DNA of 64,000 nucleotides from contig NC_135257.1 in the NCBI RefSeq assembly GCF_964204865.1, positions 8,020,151-8,084,150 on the forward strand, read 5' to 3'. The position numbers and the translations under genes are program-made. Source of the stretch: Styela clava (taxonomy: Eukaryota; Chordata; Ascidiacea; Stolidobranchia; Styelidae). Below, piece by piece: positions 44,939-57,700 of this stretch; position 1 is the first letter of the stretch, and every line of letters begins with the position of its first letter. The notes beneath the pieces were generated by a model. It was given only the letters and a program-made list of their open reading frames with translations. It was not told where the DNA came from and ran no database searches.

Positions 44939-46183
44939 CTTTTCATTTCAATGCGCCGTTAACTATTTTACTGAAAGTGAATTCGTCGCGAATTTAAATT
45001 CCTGTGATATCTGCGCATAACGCTTCTCTACTTTTAGCGGTGATTTATTAACATACTATTACCAGTTTGTTAATGCATGCTATTATTTTTGGCAACAGGG
45101 TTAAATTGGTTTATCGTTGTTTCAAGCAAGAAAATAAGCATTTGTTTTTTTCGCTTATTCAGCAATCGTATTTCAAATATTTCCCTATGCGTAAGTCTTC
45201 ACTTCGCGGGGTGCCCTTGCGTTTTAGAGTTTCAAAGTGATGCCGATGATAGAGAAACACCGACACATGTGGCTCTTTGTCGCCCGACCCCCTTGACAGA
45301 CATTCGTTTATTTAGTTTTTGTATGTCCAATTTCAACCTTTTAGTAATCGCCGATTATTGCCCCATTGTCACCGGTTAAATAAAATGCCACACATGATTT
45401 TAATTGAAATAACGCAAAAAATGTAAAATAAGAATAGAATGAAATATTAGCAATCATGAAACATGAAGAAATAGCATAAATTAATGATATTTGCCAAATG
45501 CCAATGGTTCATAAACTATTTTTTAGGGGGGCGTCACAAAATATCAATCCATTTCCAAAATGAATATATATTTGATGTTCCCGTATTTATAACTTCATAA
45601 AACGATTACAATCGTTCAATAACAAGCTCATGTATCGTACTGATTGAGAACGACGAGTCTTGGACGGGTTTGCTACCCAAAAATCTCGAAGCCTGGACAT
45701 TATTCTGTAATATTTTTTTATCGAAGATTGAACATTATTTTGCAATGCTTTGTTTTCGAAGATTGAATATTATTTTATGACACTTTTTCTTCGATGCTTC
45801 TTCGATGCTGCCACATTTGGCAATCCTTTGTTAATAAACCATACATTTCCAATAATTCATTTTGTCTGTTATTTGCTCATGAACCTGGTGCCATCGCTTG
45901 ATAAAAATGCACTACATAACTAAAATTCGTAGTTAGCGATAAACAACGATAACGTATGTGATTAAAAGTATGGATGCGTTGAATGTGGCGAGGCGAGAGC
46001 GCGCTTGTGATATCGTTGAATGTGGCGAGGCGAGAGCGCGCTTGTGGAATAGTTTTGACGGCAATAGTGTGATACGTCCGTTGCTATTTTTATCAAATGA
46101 AAGGTAGTACAATTTTATTTAAAAATGTTTAGTGAAGATTGTGACTTCCGTAACCCCCCGCTGGCAGCTGCCGCGTAACAGCG
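44939..46183. other. Intergenic with repeat fragments
   Basis: No gene supported. A GC-richer segment at about 45200-45300 has no matching partner in the window. At 45977-46046 a GC-rich 37-base unit (cgttgaatgtggcgaggcg...) occurs twice in tandem. Confidence 0.4.
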
Positions 46184-47392
46184 ATCACGAATCGTAAACA
46201 TGATTAACCCTTTCCATGCGATTTTTATTTTTTATTAAATAATCGTATTTGCTACGCCGACTTTATGCATTTGTACCCCCACAACTAATCGATCGACTAA
46301 CGAAAAAGTAATGATCCTCTGCTGCCCACTGACGGCTCGTTGGAAAGCTTATTTAAAGAGCTTGCAATTGGCGATTAAAAAATGTTTTTTTTAAAAGGGG
46401 TGGTCTGAGTCACAAACCGGATAGAAAAAGGGCATTTTTTTCTTCTTGGGTGTTAAAACTTCAAACCGTGATAAAAAATAGAAATATTTGCTAAATCCTT
46501 TACTGTTACCGCTTCTTGGTTGGCAAACAATAGCATAATATTGCTGTAGCAATTTCGTTATCTAACTCAAAATACTTTGGTAGATGGAAGGGATAATATG
46601 TCTTCTATTACCACCCAAAAAACACCGAAATTTGCATAAATTTCAAAAACACTCCCTCGTTCCGCCGCAAATAAAATTCCCATGGTAAACGAAAGCGAGA
46701 TTTACCGTCGCTTATGTTAATCTCGAAGAAGACTTCTTATCAATAAACTAAAACCCGGAAAAACTAGACCAACAGTTTGCGACCGATTGCTAAATAAAAC
46801 AGTGGAGTACATCAACGTACCCGCCGCAATCTAGCGAGTTTTGTCGTGGGTACCTATACGTGCCCACCGCACGGAAAGGGTTAATAAAGTCGGACGCTGC
46901 GCGAAAGTATCGTAACATTATTAAAAAAAACGATTCCAAACGGGGGGTTACGACCCATGTAACCCCTTCTCCTGGCTGCGCCCCTGGGTATACGTATATT
47001 AAGAATGCTACTAAATAATGTGGGTATCCTAAGACCCGTTTGTCCATCTGCGGTTGTCAGAGAAATGGAACCCCATACCGGTATTCATCGGAGTTCCGTT
47101 TTGGAATTTGTAATGGTATATTTTTTTAAGTGCATTTGATCATATTTTCGCGCCACTTTGATTTCAAAACGCTTATAAAGAATTAATAAAATGATTTTTC
47201 AAAACTTATCTAATGGAACAGTCAGTCAGCGTATAATGGGCGGCAAAAACGTAAGTTGAAAAATTTTGGTACTACATTTGTCCAAAAGTGTTGTATGGTA
47301 CTCGGAGAATATAAATTTAAGTATATATCTCTGAATCGGATTCAATATGCGCTGTTTGGTCACTTCATAATTTGACTCTAATTACCAATGTC
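46184..47392 (+). repeat. 532-bp dispersed repeat, copy A (split by a piggyBac-type MITE)
   Basis: Aligned with copy B at 47779-48733 from atcacgaatcgtaaacatg to aattaccaatgtc. Removing the 673-base insert plus its 4-base duplication leaves exactly 532 bases, the same as copy B after removal of its own insert. The two copies differ by a few substitutions. The repeat has no ORF and its family is unknown. Confidence 0.88.
46208..46880. mobile_element. piggyBac-type MITE, 673 bp
   Basis: Terminal inverted repeats CCCTTTCCATGCG (left) and CCCTTTCCGTGCG (right, inverted) match at 12 of 13 bases. The element is flanked by TTAA at 46204-46207 and 46881-46884. Copy B of the host repeat shows the empty site with a single TTAA. 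TTAA duplication and CCC-starting termini are hallmarks of piggyBac elements. No transposase is encoded. Confidence 0.92.
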
Positions 47393-47778
47393 GTACATCG
47401 TCAACCTGAATCCATGCGTGAAGACACTCTAAAAAACTAATCATTTTTTCTCATTTATGTGGATCCTTTTGTTGTTGTTGTTGTTGTTGTACCTATTTTT
47501 CCACCCGTTATTGTAAGAAAATCGCTTTGAAATTTTCAGTGGTATAAGACTGTATTTTTCACGAGAAGGCGTTTATTTATTCCTAAATTTCCTATACATG
47601 CTAGGAGGTCTGGGGCGCCATTCGCTAAACTTCGTGTTTAATCTGTAAATGCGGCAGATATCCCACAGCTAAGTTAACGGCAATAGACTACATACACGCT
47701 TACCCGAGTAAAGCCTTTTGATACTATGCCAATTTTTACAAAGTATGCTAACGTCTCAACGAGCCTATTTTAATTTGA

Positions 47779-48733
47779 ATCACGAATCGTAAACATGATT
47801 AATAAAGTCGGACGCTGCGCGAAAGTATCGTAACATTATTAAAAAAAACGATTCCAAACGGGGGGTTACGACTAGGGCTGGGCATTTTTGAATACCTTGT
47901 GATTTCAGAATCGAATCGAATAATATTTTTCGAATCGAATCGAATCTCGAATACTTGAAAATATATAATTGTAAGCGATTTTATTATAGTAATTGGTCCT
48001 CTCAACAAATGAATTACCGAAGACATAGAATAAATCACCCAGATAGATTACTGAGCGCTCACACAGAATAACAAACACGTTTTATCAATAACTCACTACA
48101 GAAAATAGTCATATGTTAGAATTTCATTGAAAAGATATGACTCCAATGAAAATAAAATTGGGGAATTCACCTCGATTTTTTAGCGGAAAGATAAAAACAA
48201 GATGGCGACGATTCGAAATTTAGCTCTGAATCGATTCGAATAATTTACTATTCGATTCGAATATTCGATTCGAAATGCCCAGCCCTAGTTACGACCCATG
48301 TAACCCCTTCTCCTGGCTGCGCCCCTGGGTATACGTATATTAAGAATGCTACTAAATAATGTGGGTATCCTAAGACCCGTTTGTCCATCTGCGGTTGTCA
48401 GAGAAATGGAACCCCATACCGGTATTCATCGGAGTTCCGCTTTGGAATTTGTAATGGTATATTTTTTTGAGTGCATTTGATCATATTTTCGCTCCACTTT
48501 GATTTCAAAACGCTTATAAAGAATTGATAAAATGATTTTTCAAAACTTATCTAATGGAACAGTCAGTCAGCGTATAATGGGCGGCAAAAACGTAGGTTAA
48601 AAAATTTTGGTACTACATTTGTCCAAAAGTGTTGTGTGGTACTCGGAGAATATAAATTTAAGTATATATCTCTGAATCGGATTCAATATGCGCTGTTTGG
48701 TCACTTCATAATTTGACTCTAATTACCAATGTC
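47779..48733 (+). repeat. 532-bp dispersed repeat, copy B (split by a hAT-type MITE)
   Basis: Direct-orientation partner of 46184-47392, separated from it by 386 bases of unrelated sequence. It contains a 415-base insert with an 8-base duplication; without these it is 532 bases long. It preserves the uninterrupted TTAA site where copy A carries its own insertion. Confidence 0.88.
47873..48287. mobile_element. hAT-type MITE, 415 bp
   Basis: Perfect 15-base terminal inverted repeats (TAGGGCTGGGCATTT and its complement) are flanked by identical 8-base target duplications gttacgac at 47865-47872 and 48288-48295. Copy A of the host repeat shows the empty site. Subterminal regions carry multiple gaatcgaat/attcgattc motifs, which hAT transposases often bind. 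No coding capacity. Confidence 0.93.
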
Positions 48734-50366
48734 ATGTCAGTGTCAGAATGAGTAATAAATAAATCGAAATGTCTTTGGTTGATTTCCTCATTGTAAATAA
48801 AATCCGACGGTGTGATGTGCTGTAGTATACTAGGTGCAATGTTTCATATAAAATGCCTGTCCATCTGTTTTTCCTGAGTTCTTTGCGAAGCAAGTATGTA
48901 AAATTGGAATCTTGGGTAGCCCGTGCAGCAATGCCAAAGTAGTCTTTATTATCCGAATGCTATTATTTCGTTGTCCATCATTTAGAATGTTGATTGTTTC
49001 TCATTTTTGTATTCCATTTGTTTCCACTAACCAAGTTGTTATCCTCAGCGCTATTACTTTTTGTTCAGTTTACAATTCTAGTATTTCACCTGTTTACCCT
49101 TCCATGCCTCTAGCTAAGACTTAAAACGAAGTCCACGACTAGATCCATAAAAGGATCGAAACCTCGCATTATACCCGTAACAGATCGTCCACCATTTAAC
49201 TTTAAATCCAATCTTTTATCCATAAACTTCTTTAATTCCAGTGGATGGGCTTTGCTGATGTTGATATTACGCGATACAGATTACAGATACCGAAACATAC
49301 AAGGCGTAGTCTTTTCAAGCTGACACGTCCGCACCCGACGACGGTCGGAGGCAAAACATGAAGTCCCAGGTAGTTAAGTTGTATATTTGAGATTTAGACG
49401 ATATTGCGGCGATATATTTTGACGTGTGTGGATGTGGAAAAGGGAGGATGTTAAAAGACCTAACAAACAACATGGCGCGCGTTTTTGTTTGCATATTTGA
49501 TTTTTCGTTTGCATGCCATCTCACCGAAGATTATTTACCCAAATTGCTTATGTTTTCCATTTTGAAAATCCTTACCAGTCATCCTGCAGTCATAAACCTT
49601 CTCGCATAATTCATTCTGAGCTCAACATTTTCAACTGTCGGTAATAAAGTGCCACCAGAGTCCAGACAATTTTTCCAAAAATTATTTATTTAGTTCAATG
49701 CAACAAATCTAATGCATTTAAGTCGGACCTGGATAGGTAAGTGCCTATAATGTAATACTCCATACGAAAACATTTGACCAAATGGTGCAGTAGCACTATT
49801 CAGCAATTTTGCAATACCTATATAGTTCAGTCATAATGACACGTGATTGAATAAAACGCACCCCGATTTAGCTATGATCCATAAAGCATGCACATAAACT
49901 ATCTTGTATTGTATGATGCAAAAATTCTGTTGGGTAATATAAATAAACTGATCACACAATCTGGTTTTTGTTTTAACGTGGCATCAGCGCCGAACGCTTC
50001 ATCGCCCGCGTGTTTTTTAATAATACAGAGTTGTGGATTTCGATCATACTTAAATTTTCCTTTCATTAATTTCACATAGCAGATAATGTTCGAATATCAA
50101 ATAATCCAAATGCCAAGTCCATTTATTGGGTTGCCATTGGTTTCTATTAAGAGAATAAAAGTAATTTAAACGGAGTGAGATTTTATACATTATGTATTCA
50201 TATATATATATATATATTGTTTAGACATAAATGAGTTGTTGCTGAATATATCAAAAGAAACCTCAACTTTTAACCTATTCACTCGATCAATAATACCTAC
50301 AGTCTACAGTCTTAATAAAGACAAAAAATAAAATATAAATCTTGTGTTAAAGTTTAACTTTCTAGA
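48734..50366. other. Intergenic, no gene supported
   Basis: The 48740-49130 interval contains stop-riddled minus-strand frames that hint at an old mobile-element ORF, but no family can be named. The rest is AT-rich. A minus-strand AATAAA at 50122-50127 could end the secreted-protein gene to the right. A TA run lies at about 50200-50217. Confidence 0.4.
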
Positions 50367-51453
50367 TCAGAAGTTGGAAATCATCCTGGTTGAGGAGAAG
50401 ATCAGGGCAACATTCAAAACAATCAGATATTTGGAGATGGAGGCGATCTCGAATCCCGACGTGGTTGTTTGTTCTTCGCTTGAACCTTGGGTTGTACCAG
50501 AAGGATTAGCAGCGTTCGTTGCCTGGTTGGCTTGTGTTGCACCTATAATAGAATTTGATTAAATATATACTGTTGTTGCTTACATTTAATATCATCATCA
50601 TGTAAAATTTTTCTATATATATAACATGAAATTTTTGGGTTCTAGCCTTTACCGGTACATCAGTTATGAATTTTCATTACTTATTATAATGAAATAAATG
50701 TGCGGGATTCGAGCAACAAAAAAGTTTATGGCTCACTTAACTCGATAGATTCCCGCGCGTGGCGCCCAACTAGATGCAGCTTTAATCGGAGAATAAACTA
50801 TATACAGTATTCGCCAATTTGAAAAAGCATCAATTGAAAATACTTTCGGCTAAACAATGAGCATCAAATAAATTGGTCTTATAATACGACTCACCTGTTT
50901 GAGTTGCATCGCCATTGTTTGAATTTGTGCCAGCAGTTGCTGCCATTGCCGCAGACATTGTCTCAGAGTTCGTGGAATTGTTTGTCACCGTAGCGGTAGC
51001 GATGGTTGTTTGCCCAATAACGTATGAGAATGCAAGAGAGAAAACTACAAATAAATAAATAAAAGTCCTTAATTATCTGTATCGAACGAAATTAGTATTT
51101 TGCGAAAAAAGACTATGGGTATAAATCTTTGAAATACGCTGAAAACAAATATACATATATATTACATAGGTCATGACGACAATTCTTAAATGCGCTATGT
51201 GCATGATAATAAAATGTAGTGTATAAAAACTGACGTAATTTTAAAAGCCTCAGCTTTAATTACCCAAATTTTTAGATACTTCGAAAAGTGTATGATTTGA
51301 ATGACGTTGCCAAAAATTGCAATGTCACCTCGACTTACTTTTTGTTCCCGTGTATCAATTTTCTAAGATGTTGCCATAATTTATTATTTTTATTTATGTA
51401 TATATGGATAAACACTCACCGACAGAAACGATGATAAGTTTGCAGGAAGCCAT
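50367..51453 (-). CDS. Small secreted or GPI-anchored Thr/Ser/Asn-rich protein, three exons
   Basis: Assembled from splice signals. Exon 1 is 51453-51420 (MASCKLIIVSV; donor GTGAGT), exon 2 is 51044-50895 (acceptor TTTGTAG, donor GTGAGT) and exon 3 is 50542-50367 (acceptor ATTATAG). Phases agree and 360 bases encode 119 residues. Residues 1-22 form a signal peptide (hydrophobic IIVSVVFSLAFSYVIG). Residues 23-90 are rich in T, S, N, A and Q, with N-glycosylation sequons at N33/N34 and no cysteine, suggesting an O-glycosylated mucin-like stalk. Residues 98-110 are hydrophobic (KYLIVLNVALIF) after a small-residue SG, as in GPI-anchor signals, although an eight-residue tail follows. No family is recognised. 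Three consistent junctions plus a signal peptide make chance unlikely. Confidence 0.68.
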
Positions 51454-51700
51454 TTCTTTTTCTTTTCAAATAGTAATTTGCAAACGTAGTTAAGAAACAA
51501 ATAAATAACTGCAAATATAGTACAAAGAAGAAGGTGGATCGTTTGAATAATAAATGCACATCTTTGAAGTTCTCGCATTTGCTTTCATTATGATGATATG
51601 TATCTTTCATATTTATTGCTTTTGCGGTTATCACAAATGCGTTGTATAGTATGGCAATTCTATGACAAATGCTAAGAAACAGACCTCTCAAAATCAAACT

Positions 51701-51711
51701 CTCTTTTTATA
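51701..51711 (-). promoter_or_regulatory. Candidate TATA box for the secreted-protein gene
   Basis: On the minus strand the sequence reads TATAAAAAGAG, about 250 bases upstream of the ATG at 51453. This would place transcription start near 51680 and give a 5' UTR of roughly 225 bases. Support is positional only. Confidence 0.3.
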
Positions 51712-54700
51712 CAGTATAGCCCATAGCCCGCCATAGAGTAAGCTAACGTCGATCGGGGCCATATATCCATCCCTATTCCTGACTATTTGTCGCGCAAAGT
51801 ATTTTGTTACGAGTTCGCGAAGACACTCACTCGTATATATAACGATTTTAATAAAATATTTATGTCGATGATCCGAGGAAATTCCACTTAATCTTTGACA
51901 GCGTGGTGTTAAAACGCACGATGCAATACTACGATTCCCGCAGGAAGAGTAATTAAACAAGTTTATTGCAGGGTTAATCATTTGTCGATCACATGCTTTC
52001 AATTTCCGTATTTAGATAATTAACGTCAACTCGATAAAAGTTTTTTATGCTAGAACGTAACGTATATATATATGACTCTGTATTCCATTTTTTTAAAACA
52101 TTCCACGAAAAAGTGAGTTGTGTTAATTTCAAATGAAACAAGCTTATCAGAGAGTTTGCCTTATCAAAATTTGACGAAGCTTAGTGAACTGTATTTTTTA
52201 CAAGTAAGATTTATCTACTTCTCGTTGTATTGAATGTGATTTGTCGTTATAATAATATACCAGTATATGTTTTTGTTTTTACTTTAATATAATTAAATAA
52301 TAAATAAAAATATACATATGCTTTATTTTAGGCGATTCGGCGATTGGAACGCGTTAATTCGCAAGAAAGAACGCAAAGTACCATTTACAACTACATTCAG
52401 AATTTTCAACTATTTCATTTAGGAAAATATAAACTTAATGTGATATAGTGATAGAATCCATTTAATTATAGTCATATCAGAAAAAATTTCGACGGTAGAT
52501 GGAGCCATAGCATTGTATAATTGTGGTGTTTTACAGCAATTTTGGCAAAGCAATGAGCAGGTAATGAAATGGATATCTAGACACCGAATTATAACACATT
52601 GCGAGCAATCTTTTATCCCAACAAGAAACTGGTAAAGTAAAGAACCCAATAAATTGAAATATATTGGTAAAAATATTCAATTAGATTTTTCTGAAGAATA
52701 CGAGGGGTCGAAACTACGTAAACTGCGACTCAAATTTTCTACCCAGCAATTACACTTAAATTTTGAATAAAATAACTTAACCAGTATTGTCATTGATCAG
52801 CGAAAATGTAGCAACCTGTTGAATAAAATTATAAATAATTTAGTGCCCCATGATACAGGGAACGATACTATTCCGAAAGCTCCAATTAAAAATGAATATT
52901 TTAGATGAAATATCAGCCATGAAAATTTACATTTTGCGTTTGGCCGTATGAGGTCGCCTTAAAACCTAAATAATGAGTTGATTACCGACCCGTTTCCTTT
53001 TTATTGCCTCATTACGAATTTATGAGTAGCTTAGTATTTTTATTCTCTACTGCGGAAATGCTAATGTTAAATCCCCCAGTACGCATTACCAATAATTAGC
53101 ACATGATTTACTTTGAATAATTGAGTGTGAAGAGACCAGCTGATACCTGAGGGTTAATTAAACGATTACTCCTGATTTTACAAAAAGGTTTTATGCATTA
53201 CCGATATATACCATTTTAGAATACAGCAGCATGAGCTAATGGGACATGAAAAAATACTATACAAATATTAATTTCAAATCGCTCAATATTCAAGAAAGCT
53301 TTCAACTTTTCAAATCCGAATTTTCAGCCTATCTTAGTTCTTTAACACATTACAGGTATATTATCTCAGCGTCGAATCTAGTTTTACTTGTCTAGATTTC
53401 TAGCGCTTATTCTGTATCTTATTTTATAATAAAACACCTGATTAGTGAGAAAATATACATGTTAACAAACTATACCCTTGATGTATTCCATAACATACAG
53501 CGATGTTTTTCAATTGATGAGTAGGCTATCCACTTAATTGATCAAATAGTTTTATTCAAATGTATTTTCGTAATTACGTATCGAACTTTTTAATTAAAAT
53601 GGAACCCGATCGACTCATTTTCCAATATAATTGACGAATTCCTTATTACCAATTGAACTGATAACAAATTTGCTACTCTGTGTCGAAAGTAAGGCAATTT
53701 TAACATTATTTAGTTATCTTAAGGAAAAAACCGATAATACATAAATTACTTACAATTTCCCTTCAGTATCAGTCGTGATACATACAGTAGATTTTGATAT
53801 AGCATTATAAATATAGTTATCGTATAATGAAAAAGTAACAAGTGACATCCTTTTAATTCACGGCCTTGTACTAGAATGCTTCTAGAATGCAGTTATTTTT
53901 TTCCTATGAACTACAAGACAATGCTCAACCGATATATACCAGGCGCGTCGCGCAACCATTTTTTTTTTAATATTTTTCAAAATATTTTTGTATCCATGAC
54001 AAAATCTATACTGAATAATATACAAATTACCGCATCCTGGAATAAGTTTAACTAAGCAATATGTTCTGTTCTATTTTAACATCAACGACCTCGACCACGC
54101 CCGTTTCGGTATTAGGTTCAAACTTGCCACGCGTAGATTGCGGCCGCACGAGCCAAGGTATGAAAGATAGCCATGGTATGGTAGAATGATCAATTTCGTT
54201 GTCAACGACGACCGTTTTAAAGTTGACAAAATAGAAAATTGTGGAAAGCATCAGATTCCTCAGTATGCTTTTTTGGTTTGGCTATTGTACTGCCAGTATA
54301 TATAATTTGGAATTTTTGGTCTTTATTCAATACATGAGGACCCTTTCAAAAGCGCATGAGCAAATATCAAAAATGAATAATTTGTCTACACCTGAACACA
54401 TTGTTCCTTAAACGTCAATTTCGCTTTCATTCACATAGAAAATTGATAACAATTCTATCAGTTTGTTCAATGGTTTGGCGCCAAAATATGCGAGCGTTCC
54501 TCCCGACTTTTGTGCGGTTTTGCATATCAGAGCAGACAATATCAAGATCTTCGTTGTTTCTCTAAAGTCTATTTACCCATCACAATGAAGCCGCAGACGC
54601 GTATCGAATGTATAGCAAAAAGATTTTTGTTCGTAAATTGAGTGTCCAAGAATCACTTATCAAGATAATAAAACGGAGGGAAATATTTCTTCAATGTCAA

Positions 54701-57700
54701 TTTTAACAATACTATTATTTCGTTTTGCCGCAGTCGCGAAAAACGTGGTTCGAACATTATATCGCATAATGAACATTTCTTCCTATTTATATATATATAT
54801 CCTAAATTTTATCACTATGGAAATGTTATGTGCGACTGCACTAGTTATGCGTACCGTTCAGACATGATGTTCTCAACGCAAATATAGCAATGTTTGTGTT
54901 TGCTGATGGCTGTATTAACCTACTTTTACCTAGGTTACTTCCTACTCTGTTTACATGCCAAAATGTTACCATGCACTTCAGTACAACTTATATATTTATT
55001 CTAATGTCTAGTTCATAACACGGTAGTTTATATTTTTCAAAGTCAAAAGTCTATGAAGAGAAGGTTAACGAGCATTAAACTATGCACTCTTACCCATTAT
55101 CTCGAAATAAAAACGAGAAATAAAATTCATTTAGTATGAACAATCATGAATGAAACTTACGCTATCCTTATTTCGCGAGTTCACGGGAATATTCAGCAGC
55201 GATCAGTCAAATCGTAGATATGAAATTGCTATGTCGGTTTCAAAAAGGCACTTGTGTGCAAGTTTTGAGAATATATAATATAGTATGAACATTGATTCCT
55301 CTTCTTCTCTTTTTTGAATTTGAATTACGAATAAAACATCATAAATAAAAAACAGGTATCGGCTTTTTCTTCCCGGCGTAAAATTGGCAATCCGCTACTA
55401 AACTGGCGCGTAGTTGAATTTTATCCGCAAATAAGGACGTCTCCGGCGAGCAAGGCGTGTCACCTCAACTGTCAACGTAAATGATAACATCACACGTCAA
55501 TCTTCTTGCCTCATCAAAACACCGGAAGGTGACGCACGCGTCCAGTCAGAGAAATGATGCAAATCGCGCTTTCAAGACACGCAAAAACGTCGGCCGTATG
55601 TTGGAAAAGCTATTTAGGTATATCCCACGCACACACTGCAATGGTCTAGCTCTAGAATATGACGTCATGAGGGGCAAGCAAAAACGTGTCACGCCGTGAC
55701 TGCATTGGAAAGGGTCTGATTAAGCAATTCAGGATGCACTGCTGACTGTACCATGTTACTCAGCCCTATTTGCAGTAGTCAGACGATTGATCGGCAAAAT
55801 GTGACACAAATTCCAAACATGTCGTGTCTGTTTTCCTGTTGCCAGGAGTAATATCATTGGCCCAAATACGCTCCATGCTTTGCCTACGTTGCCTACTAAA
55901 TGCTACGTTTTCATTGTAACGTCAATACACAAAAAATAAAATTTATATTCTCTGCATTTTGAAAATATTTCACAATCAACATTTTCTTTGCCTCGTTTAC
56001 AACTACACTTTTCTAAATTTGTGCTGCTAATTGTTTTTGATAATTTAACTGTTTATTACGAACAATGTCACGAACTATAACAAAAAGACTATACTGAATT
56101 CAAAAGCATAATTTTTCTACCTTTGCCACATACAATCAAGGTGTCTCATCATTATCTAGCAAAAACGTTTGGCCTTCATTTTTTCACGGCTAACCGACGG
56201 GGAACCTACACGCGCTTTTTATTGGGAGTTGTCAGTCAAATATCGACAGCAATCTGCTATTTCAAAATTAGAAATAATCGATAAAAACTCGACTGCTTGT
56301 CAGAACAAATACAAACCAGGTGTGTCATTGTCAATGCTTAATTCATTTACTAGTATAGAATCATTTTTACAGAACTATTCATAGCGAGAATCATGTAAAC
56401 TGATTTTATATCCGGCATAATCATTACTAATGTCACAGTTTATTTTGTAAACATTAACAGAGAGGATTTTACTTAGAATAATGGCTTTTTTCATTTTATT
56501 TAAATCAAAATGATTAAAATTTCCGTAAATAAAATAATTACAAAATTTAACTCTGGCTCTGAATCAATTTTAATACAAAAAGATGAAATAGCTCACGTAT
56601 GCAGAAATCTGTATCTTCTACTCATACCCGAATGTTACTTTTTCAGAAGAAATCATTATTGTACCATGTTTAAACGATGGCGAAAATCAGTACGTTTCAT
56701 CCCAAACTTTATTTGTCACGTGTTATCAAGAATTATGCGGGATGTTGATGTTTTTCAATCACGAGTAAAAAGTTTAGTCGAGACAGTCATTCGGTTACTC
56801 ATGCCTGGCGGAAACTATGTGCCATAAAATTGGTATTCAGCATTGCTGCTCTGACAGTGAGTAAAACTCACATCATGGATTCCATAAACGTCTCTGTTAG
56901 TCAATTTGAAAGTTTCGCAAATGCAAACTGAAGATAAAATCACATGCTATGTTTTGGAGAATACTCAAATCTAAATTTTTCTCGATTGCAAAAATATCCA
57001 GTTTACCCATGTTATGTTTTAAATGTTAAAACTTATACTTCAACCAAATGTTTTCGAAAGTTTTGTAATAGTGTATAATTTTATCTAAACCCCCATATGG
57101 GAACATCTAATTATGTGAGCTACCGTTTTAGTTACATGACACATATCACGAATTTCCGGTGAAACCACATGGAGACGGCAATGCAGTTTGGTAAATTGAA
57201 TATAACGGGTAACGGCCCGTGCTGTGGCAAGATAAAATAATACGTAAACAGCTAAAAACAAAATGTTTGAACGTTTGAACTTTACTGCATATAATACATA
57301 AATGAATTGCGCAATAAATGCCACCATTGCGACAAGATAGTTTCAAACACATTGATTTCTGAGATATATACAATACAAAAAACTTGCCAATCTTTTTATC
57401 TGTTTATCCAAAAGTTATTCAATAAATTCTGAAAGTACTCTGAAACAGAATAATTAAGATACATTTTTAATTTTACACAAATATTGATCATAGTGATATT
57501 CCTATCTTCTAATTTTAGTTTTTCTTTCCTTTTAGTATTCACTTTCGAAATGGTACGTCAAATTTGTCAGTGAGGCCAATGCCAACAAAGCGTTAGCAGT
57601 AACCAATAGCAATGAACAACAGATCATATCACCTGGAAATCCCAAAAAAACACTTGAACTGTAAAATATTTCTTTTGCGCTAAACAGTACCAAAGAATAC

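Noticed and set aside
56510..56827. 105-codon ORF in the gene-poor region
   Set aside because: It has an ATG but no domain, no signal peptide, and no exon-like partners nearby. Length alone is not enough in AT-rich animal DNA.
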